In this document: one piece after another, positions 42,431 to 54,789 of the stretch
Layout: each line of letters opens with the position of its first letter
How positions within the stretch are numbered: the stretch's first letter is position 1
Source of the DNA: Mya arenaria
Lineage: Eukaryota; Mollusca; Bivalvia; Myida; Myidae
Length of the DNA stretch: 64,000 bases
Direction of reading: 5' to 3'
Assembly: GCF_026914265.1 (NCBI RefSeq)
Contig: NC_069126.1
Span: 77,999,232 to 78,063,231 of the forward strand
Made by a program: the position numbers and the translations under genes
Notes under the pieces: generated by a model
Databases searched by the model: none
Told to the model about the DNA's origin: nothing
Seen by the model: only the letters and a program-made list of their open reading frames with translations

Positions 42431-42721
42431 GGGTGCCATTACCATATTCTCATCCGATGCCTATCGGTGGGGATAATTATGTTGTAAGTGTACCTTAGAT
42501 GTGTTAGGGTGAGGGTTTGGGTTTGGGGGTCGTTATTCCATAGGGGGGTCACAAGTCTATGTGAGGGTCATTTTTCTACGTGTGAGGAAGTCATATTATT
42601 ATGACCCCCCGGTCATAATATTATGACCGGGGAGTCACTATTCTATATGAAATAATGACCGGTGGGTACTTGAGTGAAGATTAATTGTAGAAATGGCTAA
42701 ACAGAATCGATTTCTTACTTA

Positions 42722-43080
42722 TACTTATGATATCGTCTTTCATAAAGCAGTGCGACCCTAAATCTGAAGTTGAAGCCTATATGTTCACTGTTGTTGCATC
42801 AATTATCGAGGGTGCTCGTTGGCATGGCGATTGTCCGCTTCAAAAGTTATTCACATCTCAGAACAAGGACATTGACCTATGGAGACTATTTTTACTAACG
42901 GAACTAAAAACGTTTGTTACGACTATAATCCATATTTGCAGAGTTTGCTGTGGAAGTGGGCGAGCTGGCCAATATGACGACGAGTGCACGGGTTGTTGTC
43001 ATGAATTAGGAAGCCATGTCAGAGTTGCTTGTTGTGTATGTCTTACTTCAAATTGTCAAAACATATATCTCGGTGTATAA
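42722..43080 (+). pseudogene. ARWHGDCPLQ family, copy B, truncated
   Basis: It matches copy A from SSFIKQCD on (IIEGARWHGDCPLQKLF, DDECTGCCHELGSH) but the first 13 or so codons and the splice acceptor are replaced by unrelated sequence. The end differs too: a frameshift after GSHV gives a shorter, non-hydrophobic tail. It starts about 55 bases after the right end of the GACC-bounded region. Downstream sequence still matches copy A to 43319 and includes AATAAAG. Probably a pseudogene of a once coding exon. Confidence 0.65.
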
Positions 43081-43319
43081 TACATCACCTTTTGTTATCA
43101 AATTTGCAATTTACTGTAATCAGAAAACTTCCTGTTATTCTTTATAATGTCACACGTTTTGTAACCAGATCGTTTTTTGGATTTATTAAAAAGAGCTGTC
43201 TTATTATTTCCTGCTGCCCCAGTCCTGAGAACCTTGTGTCAGTCAAATAAAGATACCAATCGATACTATTTTAGGATTTAATAATTCAGATTACGTCAAT
43301 TGGTCTGTGCACGATTAGT

Positions 43320-46300
43320 TGGATTCCAAAGAACCACACGATTTTTTATGCACTGACCAAGTGGTTTCATACACAGATGAACCGTAATCAAAAAAGAAAT
43401 TTAACATTCAACAACGTTTATCCGAAGTCGCTGAGACACAGATAGAAACGTTGTTTTAAAGATATACTAGATTAACCATTTTTAGAAAATGACCGAAGAA
43501 TAAATTCTAAATACTTTCGGATAAACGGTGTTCCGATTAACGGTGTTTAAATTTATTAACACTCGTTATTTGTGAAGTTTCTCTTCGATAATCAATACAG
43601 GTGGAAATGTTTACACAAAAAGGAGGTCAAGTAGTTCCACCATGAAAAAAACCCTCTTAGATCGGATGAATCTACAAATGACAAAATCAATACAATATTA
43701 TGAAGTTTACCAAACAAACCTGTCAAAGACATGCCACATAAGCAAATATATTAAATCTTTATCAAGCATTTTAATGAAAAGCCTTGAATTCATAGATATT
43801 AGGAGCGATAGTTACAAAAGCATGTTTGGTGAAACTCTTGGTACTTTATTGTTCATAAGTACATTGTGGAAAATAAAGCCATTTTCTTAGAATGAAGTTA
43901 TTGCTGATCTCGTAGCATAGATTTTAAGTTTATTAACATAGAAGTTGAATGAGGGTCCATTATGTATTAATTAAAATGTAGAAAATAGTATACTGTTATT
44001 AGCAAAATGCCAAACTTTGACAAACTTTGGAGTGCTTAACATGAGGCATTTAAAAGACATGGATCACATTTTATTTTTTGTATTTTAGATATAGTTACCG
44101 GTTACAGAAAATAGCCAAAAAGAGTATAATAGTGCTAACACTGTTTTATGTCAGATTGCTTATTGTATTCATAAGATCGACTTTATTTGTAAAAAGGGAT
44201 CATAACCGATAAATAGTATGTACTATTCAAATAATGATTTGAAAGTTCATCAGAAATACTTAGAAAATAAAAAGATTTTCTATACATTTTACTTATATGA
44301 CTATTGAATAGTAAGAAGACATGAAGTAAAATCTTAATGATTGAGAATAAGCTGAGTGTGTACAGCGAACGATCCCTTCTTTATAAAAAAAGATTCTACT
44401 TCAGGTCACCTTACTGACTTTAGTATACAGCCTCATTGGCTGACATAGCTGAACATGAATGTTGTATTCTTGAAAATGTTTTAGAAACATTACAAATTAT
44501 TTACGTTTTAGCCCAATTGTCAAAATGTTGATACATCTCCACGTATCTATCATTATGGTAATTTTTCAGGAACACCAAAAAACGTTCTTTAAGTAACTAA
44601 GTTAGTTGTTTCAAATGTGATATTTTCAATGGATATTTAAGTATCGTCTCTGGAATTAGGCTTTTGAACCATGTTCATAATTTGATAATCGATTGCACTT
44701 AATTTAAAGTATTAATTGTTTTGTTTTGGCATTTAAAGTGGAAATAATATGTCAATTTATGTTGAGACATAACCACGCATGTGCAACTAGTTGGTTTTGT
44801 CTTCACATGTTTTAAAACAGTTGGCATATTGCACCCGACAGAGTCCGATATCTGGAGGAACAGTTCTGTTTGCCCGGAAATAAAAATAGTGGTGCAGTTG
44901 TTAGAGCCAGGATCAGGTATAACAATATACAATATTTTTGTTTTGAAATGTTTTCAAAAAAGCGTTGAAATTAAATAGACAGTAACTCGTGCTAGAGGAT
45001 GTTCTGTTTAGGCTTTATCATCAAACATATTTGTGTAGGAAATTTATTGGGCTATATAAGAGTAAATGGTCATACAGTGATATGGCAATATATCTAATTT
45101 TGTAACAAAACGAAGCAAATAGTTCAGCAGGACACGAATCAGTAATAGATGTTCTTATTTTAGAGCAATAACAATCCACTTGTAAAAGACTCAGACTTAC
45201 TTATCAGTTTATGTTGCTAAATATGATATTTCCTAAAAAGTCACGGTTTAAACTAGAATAGTATCCACAAAATGATCACAGGATAATCAATGTATTTATC
45301 GATAGTTTATAAAAATCAACTAATGTCCGTGTCGACCACGCTCTCATCCTCGTCTGATACAGGAGGACGTTCCTAAATATTCTGACTAGCTGGGAGACTC
45401 GGGCGATGTGATGTTATTGAACATTTTCTTTTTTGGAATTGCAATGTACGAAAATCTGTTGTTGTGTTTTTATATTTCAGTTTAGTCTTCATGAACTAAC
45501 TTAAACCGACTAATACTGGACGTTGCTAGTGAATTTCTGTATATACATAAATACAGATGCAGTAGAAAAGAACCTTGTATGTTTTCAAAAAAAATAATTT
45601 TATGCTCGTAACAATGTATCTTTTTGTTTCATTGACACATGACGCAACCATTACTTACGTTTTAAACTGAATATATATGCAAAAAGCTACAGAAACATGC
45701 TCAGTAGCAAAAAGTTTAAACATAAACCCGGTTTAGTGGCAATGGGCAACGCCAAAGACATAGAACACAAATTCACAAACAAGAAACATAGAACAGCACA
45801 CAACTCTACAAACAGCACAGTGCATAAATACTATATATAAACCTTTAACAGAAAAGTAATGGATATATCTAGTTGTGAACTAATTGTTAATCTGGCGTGT
45901 CCTTTTAGTTCATGTTTCATATTCGAATTGAAATAAAAACTTCGTTAAAGGGACTCACTCACGTAATTAAAACAAAAAAGTTTTCCAGGTAATGAGACAA
46001 AAATACAATTATAGTATAAAAAGTCTTTTACTTTTAGTGGGGTGCACACCTACGCCAGTCAAGTCAAGAAAACGAAAGGAAACAGACGCTTTAACTACTA
46101 GCACACCAGGACTTTACAAATGTGATGGATATTTTGACCTTTTAAAAATACATTGATAACTTTACGTGATAATGTCAATAAACCAATACCGCAACAACAG
46201 AGGCTTTATTAACTTTATTAATGCTTATTAATATCATGTGGTCTTCAAAAACGATATTTGAGCAAGTAAGAACATTTGCTGAATGGTGCTAGCTTTTGGT

Positions 46301-46589
46301 TTACTAGTTTTAACACTCCTAATGATTTACCAGACTTTTTTGTCATACAAAAAAGTGCTTTTTACAAAACATGAGCAAGTCCCATTGAACTCTTCTACAA
46401 TGTTAGATAATTATCTAAAATGTATAATGCTGAATTTTGGGCGTGTTTTATACCCTTTTTCCTTCTTGTATATTGAAATTAAAAGTGAACTTTGACGATT
46501 TAAGGTGGAGGGAGGTGCCGGGTGAGTTCCCCGCCCTGGCCCCGCTAGTGTCTACGTAAGTATATAATAGTTTTATGAATAACGTTAGG
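43320..46589. other. Long stretch with no confident gene
   Basis: AT-rich. An 82-codon frame at 43642-43890 (MKKTLLDRMNLQMTKSIQYY) and a 65-codon frame at 44781 show no known domain or splice support. The block near 45720-45840 (GGCAATGGGCAACGCC, AAACATAGAACAGCACACAA) looks like a dispersed repeat. Confidence 0.45.
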
Positions 46590-48410
46590 TTCATAAGTCC
46601 AAAGTCCTACAAGGCATTTTGCGCTGATTATTCTTGCGTTTATGTTAAGACTCTCTTTGTGTACAAAGTAATTTCTTATTAAATTATTACAAAAATGAAT
46701 CGACGAACGCTCAAATTTATATCACCGCTATATTTGCATTCCACGTGTAAATCTTTCGGTCGGCAGACATACTGTGCAAGTGCACTGTTTCTGTCTGATT
46801 GCCAATACCTTCACTCCATGTGACTCATATGACATTTTACAATGCGCAGTTGCAGTTGTGTTTGTTTACGGGGTGAAACAGTCGCTGTCAAACTTCAAGT
46901 TTGATTGTAATAACTTTTCTTGTGAAAAGATGTATATTCCTGGAGATACTGATGTAAGTTTTAAGATTTTAATGTTTCTATTTTAGTATAATCATGTTAA
47001 AACATATTTACACTATTAACTTCCTTGTTACAGAAATGCAAATCATTGAATCATGTTGGATCGTACATAAGCTGTTGTATTACTGCAGCCAAAACGAAAG
47101 CAGACGATATTTGAATAGTAATAAAGTGGGCTAATGCAGTCAAAATGCAACTGGTTAACCCCTTCTACATGTCTATCTATACACGTCCATCAACTTGAAT
47201 TGAGTAAATTTTCATATCCGTTCGGACTAACACTATCAGATTGCACTTCTGAAACTGGTGTGAGGGTATACGTGTTTTTTTGTAGTTAATAATTATATGA
47301 TTAAAATCAATAAGCGGTTAAGTATTAGACCAAAAATTCTCTATGCATCCGATAATGAGGAAAACCATTCTTTCTATTATTAAGATTCGGAACAATCAAT
47401 CGTCGTATCCCAGCGTAGACCTATTAATCGGCTGGGAATTCCAGGGGTATATTTATAGTATACGGATACTAGTCAAAATAAATAAGTCTTAATAGGACAT
47501 CTAGGTTTAAATTTCTCGAAATGCACATAATAGTCAACTTATCAAAACTTTTAAGTTTAATTATATTTAATTAAATATGAATATTAACACTACCTATGCG
47601 CGCGTAGCAAAACATTCTTATTGATTGCACTACATTGTGCAATATGTGGTATCCCAACCTTTTCCATAATTTAACAAAGTTCAAATTACAGCATTTGAGT
47701 TTTTTGAGATTATTCTCCTCTCAGACCTGAGCAGACGGATACCCGTCATATTTGTTTAAACCGAAACGTCTTTTGTTGGCAATAACCAGCCGATGATGTT
47801 GTAATTATCTTCAGATGTAAGACTTTTGAGCCTTCAAATTAAAGTAGAATAACTTTTCATTGAACCCTATTAACATAAAATCTGAAAATTATAAAGAAAA
47901 TTGAAGCCAATAAGTAATTATTTATTATTGGTTTGGTAATAAAATAGGAACACAACATGATAAAGAATGTACCGTTTATTAAAATAATGGCAAACATGAA
48001 TCAACGTTAACTTTTTGATTAACATATGTTTATATTAGGGTATTAATGATACAGATAATCATGCATTCATGTATACAATATGTAAAACATTAGAACATTG
48101 TTTTCTACAGCCCATATGGCCTTTATATTAAAGTTCAGTGAAAACGCGTTTATCAAACACAATGTTGTAGTCTGTAACTTTACGTTTAATCATCACACAT
48201 CGAACGGTATGATTATTTACAATATGTTTGCATATACAACAAAGATACGACTAACTTTGCTGTTAACAGTGATCATGTCTTTAATTATATTGAAAGTTAT
48301 ATAAATCCTCTCAGTCCTGCACAACCACCCATTTTAATCCGCTGATAGGTCATGGCGAAACCCTTCTTCAGTATTAAATACAAATAAAATATAACCACGA
48401 CAGCATTTGT
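46590..48410 (+). pseudogene. Partial copy C of the ARWHGDCPLQ locus
   Basis: 46590-46825 is a copy of 28140-28390. Next, an exon-like stretch (about 46850-46953) reads AVVFVYGVKQSLSNFKFD, CNNFSCEKMYIPGDTD and ends at a good donor (GAT|GTAAGT). At about 48109 an acceptor (TTTTCTACAG) opens a frame to 48304 (FILKFSENAFIKHNVVVCNF, then a hydrophobic end IRLTLLLTVIMSLIILKVI). 48330-48400 copies 28490-28560. No ARWHGDCPLQ exon follows. It may be a partial gene copy or a related gene whose last exon ends in a membrane anchor. Confidence 0.4.
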
Positions 48411-48955
48411 TGTTAAAGTTAGACACCACTTAATAAACTTTCTATATATTCTAAAGTCAATTGACCAATTTGCATGGAAGATTCCATTGATTTCTAGTGC
48501 TTCACGACCCCAACCTAGAGGGATAAAGTTTCACTCATTTTCTAAACATTTAACAACAGTAGAGAACAGTTACGTTTCTCCTAAGAAAAAGAAATGGTTG
48601 AAGGTAACCCCTGTGTATTCGGTAAAATGATAGTATCTTTTGTATACGGACAAACAATGTAGTGCAAATGTAAACAATACAATTTAAGTAGATCAAGTAG
48701 ATCCAGCTTATTCAGCCTTATTTTGAAATCACAAACCATTCAGCTTAAAAACCTACAAATATGCGAGGTAGTCAATGGTCTGTGATGGTTAAGCCATGCT
48801 TTGATTTACTGCCATGTTTCAATTACAAGAATTAAGGCATGTTACAATTTTAGTATTAATGGATCATGCATGCAAAACAACTAAGAGGGTATGGGTCCAA
48901 GTCCAAGAATAAATATTTGTCAACTAGAAGTATTTTTTTGTTATTGAGTGGAAAC
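48411..48955. other. No gene seen
   Basis: Spacer between copy C and the LINE. Nothing was recognised. Confidence 0.5.
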
Positions 48956-51382
48956 ATTAGGCTGGGACGGGGTGCCAAATGTATGAACAGTTTTCACCGG
49001 AAGTGCTGGATAAACGCCGCTGGCTGGTCCCCATGATGAAGGACGCCAGGAAAGAGGACAAGCGAGCATGGATTGCTTATGACACCCTGTACGTGGACGG
49101 CAAGCTGGTGCGGCTGTAGGGGCACGTAGGGGGTGAACTATCCGTCCTTTCGTGGAATGTCCATGGACTTACAAGGGAGAAGAAGGAGAGCATTGAGTTT
49201 GTAAATATTTTAGAAAAACACGATATTTGTTTTTTATACGAGTCATGGTGTGATTCTACTAGTAATATAGATTTAAATGTAATAATAAATCGTATAATTT
49301 TTATCGTAAATTTCAACATAGGAACGCTAAACGAAATAGTGGTGGAATAGTTTTACATTACAAAAACCATTTAAGTGATGGTATTGAAGTAATTAAAAAT
49401 CATTTTGATACAATAATTTGCCTTAAACTTGATCGCAGCCTTTTTAACATCCCTGAAGATATTTATTCATGTGGTACCTACATTTGGGGTGAGGACTCGC
49501 CCATAAACAATACTGTTTATGTTGATTTATTTGATATCTTAGAAAATGATCTGTTTTATACGATAGTCTTGGTTGTGTATTTGTTTGTGGTGATTTGAAT
49601 AGTAGGGTTGGAAATAAAAACAAAACAAAACACTATGTTATTCATAATAAATATAACTCTTATACTGATAGTCATGATTACGAATCTGTTTGCACTCCTG
49701 ACAGGGCCTCAATCGACAGATCAAATAATAATCATTGGATAAAACTATCAACATACATTTATGTCACATAACGGCTATTCTTTGATTGACTTTTTTTCGA
49801 GTGAGCGAAATTTTTCACAGATTAAAGATTTTTCTATAGAATCATTCAATGAATGGAGCGATCACGCTCCGCTAAATATTTCATTACTATGTAATAGTAT
49901 TGTACCTGATACTACAAACTACTCAGAGATTAAATACAAATGGAAGGTCTCTTTTAAGGAGCAGTTTCGCTCCGGGATTATTGCAAATTTACGTACTTTT
50001 AATAATATTGTTAATAGTGCAGATTGCTCAAGCAAAGACTCTGTTAATAATATGTTACTTATATTTACGAACACAATACGGAGTGTAGCCGACCCATTGT
50101 TTTCTAAAGAATGTTTTTATAAAGATGAGGTATATTTTACAAATTATACAAATAGTAATAAAAACTGGTTTGACCAAGATTGTATTGTTGCACGAAACCT
50201 GAATTATAAGAATATTGTCCGTAAAAGGAAGAATGTTGATTATAAAAAGAGAATATGCGATATTGAAAACATAAGAAAGAGCAAACCTAGAGAGTTTAGG
50301 AAACATTTTAAGTCTAAATCCTCTAATGAATTAAACAAAATACCACTAAACGAATTTCGGGAATATTTTGAAACAGTTAGCAATAACACTTTTGGTGGTA
50401 TTAATCACGATGCAGAAAATTTTAATAATGATTTTAATGATCAAAATAGTTATTTTCCTGAACTGGATGAACCTATAACTGTACAAGAAATTATAAATGC
50501 TGTTAAGTCATTGAAACAATGTAAAGCCTACGGCAGTGATTATTTGTAGAATGGATATTTTATCGAAACTGTTGATATATTATCTTCAAATCTATGCGAT
50601 TTGTTTAACGGGTCATTTTCCCGAGCAATGGACTGAAGGTATTATTTTCTCCTTCATAAAAAGGGTTCAGAATCTGATGTCAATAATTACAGGGGAATTA
50701 CTTTAGTTAGCTGTTATCTCTGATACAAAATTATTTGTATGAAAATAAAAGACTATATATTATTTTTGTCGATATGATGAAATGTTTTGATACTGTTTAT
50801 AGAAATGCATATTGGTTGAAGATGTATAAATGTGGAACACAAGAAAAATACTTAGAATTGTTCGAGACATGTATCAAAGAGTTAAATCATGTGTTAAATC
50901 ATTGTCATCATATTCTGATAATTTTAATGATATTAATTGATGTTGATAGATTTATATCAGTTTTCAAATGTAGAATACATGATGCTTTTAAACAAGATGT
51001 ATGGTGCTTAAGAAAACAGCACAGTGCCAGATAAGTATGTATTTTAAGGCTAGTTTTGAATGTGAAAGTTATTTAGACATTTTACCTCAACGTTTACGAT
51101 TTTTTTTGTAGACTAAGACTCTCTGTGCACCCACTTCATATTCAGACTAGTAGATACGCTAGAAATAATATTGTTCGAAACCAAAGATATTGTCTTTATT
51201 GTAATTCCAATGATATTGAAGACGAATTTCACTTCATCTGTGTGTGTCAAGATTTTAATGATTTTAGGAAGAAATATATTAAGAAATGCTATTATACAAG
51301 ACCATTTGTATTTAAATATTTACAACTCCTGCAATCTAATAATAAAATAGAGCTTATAACCAGGGGGGAGAATCGAGCTTAA
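48956..51382 (+). mobile_element. Decayed two-ORF LINE
   Basis: It starts with an ORF1 end (FSPEVLDKRRWLVPMMKDAR, AYDTLYVDGKLV), then the endonuclease start (LSVLSWNVHGLTREKKESIE, FLYESWCD). A 262-codon frame at 49761-50549 covers the endonuclease end (EWSDHAPLNISL) and linker (LDEPITVQEIINAVKSLKQC), followed by reverse-transcriptase remnants (NNYRGITLVSCY; IIFVDMMKCFDTVYRNAYW at 50755). The C-terminal zinc-finger piece is at 51125-51382 (CLYCNSNDIEDEFHFICVC). The middle of the reverse transcriptase is deleted and there are several frameshifts and stops. The C-terminal domain resembles the fragment at 61898-62227. Confidence 0.85.
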
Positions 51383-51806
51383 CCTTAGCATTCAAACAAG
51401 ATGGCGGCGCCCATGTAAAAGGTGAGTTTTTCGGCGATTTAAAATTTTGGAAGCCAGTTTAGACATTGGCATATTGTGAAAAACCTGCTAGAGAAAATTC
51501 CACACCCATTGATACTTGGATCTCCATGAAACATGCTGTAGTTTTGTCAAACATTCGGACATCGGCATCGACTCGAGAGGAAAACGAACTAAAAGGCACG
51601 GCTAAGGTTAGGATCCCTCGATAATATTGGCCTGTTTTGACGATTAGCAACACTATTCATGATTGTTGTGTCAAGTTGGTGCAATATAAATGTGTATTGA
51701 TCAAAAGATATCCGTCTAGAAACCCGTAATGACGTATTTGTTTCAAAATTAGTATTTATGCACAATGCTAAGGAGCAGTGCACGCAAATAAGTGGCTAAG
51801 GTTAGG
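51383..51806. mobile_element. Possible MITE at the 3' end of the LINE
   Basis: TTAACCTTAGC (51382-51392) and its inverse GGCTAAGGTTAGG (51794-51806) bound about 420 bp. A third copy of GGCTAAGGTTAGG lies near 51600. It contains AAGATGGCGGCGCCCATG near 51400, followed by a GTGAGT donor-like word. The evidence is the short inverted repeat only. Confidence 0.35.
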
Positions 51807-51974
51807 TGCCATTTATTGAGAGAGGCGTTCATTACCTCTGATATTTAGATAGATGATTTTTGTGTCTATATATGTATGTATATATATTCGTTTGTATTAC
51901 ATTGTTTGTTATTATGCATACACGTTGACATTGATCATTATAAACATATGTGTTGATGACGTTGTCGAAATAAA

Positions 51975-51998
51975 CTGTCTGTCTGTCTGTCTGTCTGT
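51975..51998. repeat. (CTGT)n, six units, after AATAAA
   Basis: The sequence GTCGAAATAAACTGTCTGTC looks like a LINE 3' end with a tetranucleotide tail. It may be the original 3' end of the LINE at 48956, displaced by the element at 51383-51806. Confidence 0.6.
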
Positions 51999-52155
51999 TA
52001 TTGTGTTCCGCCTAACAGGTCAATTTCCTTTAAGGCATCCTATCTGTAACCGCTGATCCTTGGGTAAGTCTCATCCATGAACTTTTTTCCTTTCATTTAA
52101 ATGTTTAAAGAAGAACATTAATGACCCTAAAGCCAAAAAAGATAGATGACATCAG

Positions 52156-52622
52156 TTTGCAGTACTTACTTCAAGCGAGTCAGTTCCAAGTCCATTTGCA
52201 GTACTTACTTCGAGCGAGTCAGTTCCAAGTCCATTTGCAGTACTTACTTCAAGCGAGTCAGTTCCAAGTCCATTTGCAGTACTTACTTCGAGCGAGTCAG
52301 TTCCAAGTCCATTTGCAGTACTTACTTCGAGCGAGTCAGTTCCAAGTCCATTTGCAGTACTTACTTCGAGCGAGTCAGTTCCAAGTCCATTTGCAGTACT
52401 TACTTCGAGCGAGTCAGTTCCAAGTCCATTTGCAGTACTTACTTCGAGCGAGTCAGTTCCAAGTCCATTTGCAGTACTTACTTCGAGCGAGTCAGTTCCA
52501 AGTCCATTTGCAGTACTTACTTCGAGCGAGTCAGTTCCAAGTCCATTTGCAGTACTTACTTCGAGCGAGTCAGTTCCAAGTCCATTTGCAGTACTTACTT
52601 CAAGCGAGTCAGTTCCAAGTCC
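52156..52622. repeat. 39-bp minisatellite, twelve nearly identical units
   Basis: The unit is TTTGCAGTACTTACTT, then C(A/G)AGCGAGTCAGTTCCAAG, then TCCA. The only common variation is A or G in that one position (units 1, 3 and 12 have A). Since 39 is 13 codons, three frames stay open on the two strands (about 161-191 codons each). None has a domain or a start context, so none is called. Confidence 0.95.
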
Positions 52623-52639
52623 AGATGTCACTAGCACCT

Positions 52640-53150
52640 GACTGTACCTGTTTGTATTTGTTTTACTTTTGCAGTAAAAACAACAACTGTGTATAAATAT
52701 ATATGTTATATGTTGACCTTTTGTAGCTGTCCGATATATCTTAGCCTAAATATGACAATTAAAACTTCTTCGTTAACTGTATATGTTGAGAAAGCAGTGT
52801 TAAAGCCAATTTAAAAAACAGTTATGATATCCATGCTTTTGAGTCAAGTGAATACCTATGTTTAAGTGGCACTGTTTAAAATTTGAAATTGATGTTCAAC
52901 CTCAAAGGTTGGAGAATATATAAATTGTTTTGGAAGTGTTGCCTGAATGGCTACGTGGTTATCAATGTCTTTAATGGCATAGACCATGATAAAACGAGTA
53001 TGTAATTACAACAGTAAATATAATGTAAGTGAAGTGGTGTAAATGAAGGATTGAAAGTCCGAGTTTGTGAGTCTTTGTCCATGGTAGCGATCCAGCTATG
53101 AATGTCTAAATCAAAGACGTTACAGTGTTGAAATTTCCTCAACTTTGATA
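52640..53150. other. No gene seen
   Basis: AT-rich spacer after the minisatellite. Confidence 0.5.
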
Positions 53151-53157
53151 TATAAAC

Positions 53158-53755
53158 ATGTCGGAAGTGCACCTCGCTAATAATCCGACGGTCGTTAACG
53201 ACGCCGGTGCAAGCCCCATACAACTTATTTCAAGTTCAGAATGTTTTCATGATAGACCTTATAAAATAAAGTTATTATTGGCAAGTATTAGAAGGGTAAC
53301 ACGTAAGGTGAGCAGCACCCTTCATCCTCGCACCCTCTAAATCCGCTGATGTGTCCTTGCCAAACCCTTCTTCTGTTAATTATTGCACATACATAAACAC
53401 TATGTGTATTATTATTCAATCGCCAATATATAAAGGACAGGTTATGAAATACGCATTTAGGTTTCAAAGCGGTTCTAATTTTAATTAAATTTGATAAGAG
53501 ATCAAATGATTTATTCACACTTAGACTGACTGTATTTGCCCGTCTACAGACCTTATCTGTTTGTACTAAAAGCTTTTGTTACTTTGCCAATTTAGCTTGT
53601 ATTTTATTAAGCAGTGCAATCATTGCACACTTTCAAATATTGAGGTAAAGTTTTGTAAATATAGTGGAGAAATATATTTCTAAACTTCAAATCATAGAAA
53701 GTTTTAATGGCGCCTGTTATATCTGGACATAATGTTGAGTTTCAGGTTATAGAAA
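53158..53755 (+). repeat. Duplicated upstream block of the gene family, copy D
   Basis: 53335-53390 matches 28490-28560 and 48330-48400 (AATCCGCTGATG, AAACCCTTCTTC). 53700-53755 (ATGGCGCCTGTTATATCTGG) matches the end of the exon-like stretch at 28060-28095, but the donor GT is lost. This places the copy D locus upstream of the coding exon at 54790. Confidence 0.6.
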
Positions 53756-53794
53756 TAAATGGTAAAACATTTTATGTTGCTATTTTCACGCAAT

Positions 53795-54180
53795 AACCGC
53801 TGTCGTACGTATATTGTTGCCTTTTTAGTTTTTATCATGCAACGCTTTTGTTCGTATTGTGATGTTATTTACCATTCAACAACCGTTGGTTTTTATAATA
53901 CTTTGCTGTATAATTATAAAAAACGATATTTTTACGTATTACGTTGTACTTTCACCATTAACAACCGCTGTTATACGTTGTTTTATCATTAACAACCGCT
54001 GTTATACGTTGTTTTTATCATTAACAACCGCTGTTATATGTATTATTTCGCTTTTTACAATGTAACATCCGCTGTTATACGTATAAAGTTACTTTTGTTA
54101 ACAACCGCTGTTTTACATGCTATGTTGATTTTATGCAACAACTGCCGGTGTAATATTATGTTGTTTTATATCATGCAACA
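53795..54180. repeat. Imperfect tandem repeat, AACAACCGCTGTTATACGTT core
   Basis: About eight copies of an AACAACCGCTGTTATACG-like core with variable spacers, two of them (53980 and 54012) in near-perfect tandem with a 32-34 bp period. Confidence 0.75.
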
Positions 54181-54224
54181 ACATCTGATGCTGTACTTTG
54201 ATTGTAAAACATACTACTTATATT

Positions 54225-54617
54225 ATTATCGCTTACAAGCACCACTACTTTCAGCACTACTATTACCATACCACAACCTCATGTCAACTAATATCACTGC
54301 TACTTCCACTTCTATTTAAACTACTACCACTATTACTATCACTACTTTTCCATAACAACTACCACTACTACTACCACTACTACTACCACTACCACTACCA
54401 CTTCTATTTCTTTTGCAGCACCACCACCACCACCACCACCACCACCAACACCAACAACAACAACAACAACAAATACCACAACTACTACCACTACTACTAC
54501 CACTACTACTATAACTTCTATTTCTTTTGCACCACCACCACCACCACCACCACCACCACCTCCACCTCCATCACCATCACCACTACCACCACCACCACCA
54601 CCACCACCACCACCACC

Positions 54618-54670
<53 letters not shown>

Positions 54671-54705
54671 AACAACTACTGATACTGATACTTCTACTTC
54701 TACCA
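54225..54705. repeat. Trinucleotide microsatellite block (CTA/CCA/ACT)
   Basis: Runs of CTA, ACC, CCA and CAA, with TCTATTTCTTTTGCA interruptions near 54400 and 54520. Two long open frames across it are artefacts of the repeat. Confidence 0.95.
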
Positions 54706-54789
54706 CAACTTCTTCTCGCATAATTTGACATCTTATTGTGCCTTTGATATTTTCCTACTCGTATTTAATTGAAATACTTGGTTTTTCTG

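Larger units (their letters stand above)
38188..42665. mobile_element. Region bounded by inverted GACC-rich palindromic ends
   Basis: The left end (38188-38300) repeats ATAGAATAATGACCCC, CCGGTCATTATTTTAT and ATATTGACCCCC. The right end (42530-42660) carries the inverse set (GGGGGTCGTTATTCCATAG, CCGGTCATAATATTATGACC, CTATATGAAATAATGACCGG). The same unusual words occur inverted at both edges and nowhere between, which suggests the ends of one element about 4.5 kb long, later filled by a SINE, two MITEs and a LINE. Two separate copies of a short palindromic repeat are the alternative. Confidence 0.5.

Noticed and set aside
52121-52696. Three long overlapping frames on both strands
   Set aside because: They come from the 39-bp array with no stops. 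A repeated 13-residue translation in every frame is not evidence of a gene.
54198-54731. Poly-Thr and poly-Gly/Val frames
   Set aside because: Translations of trinucleotide microsatellites.
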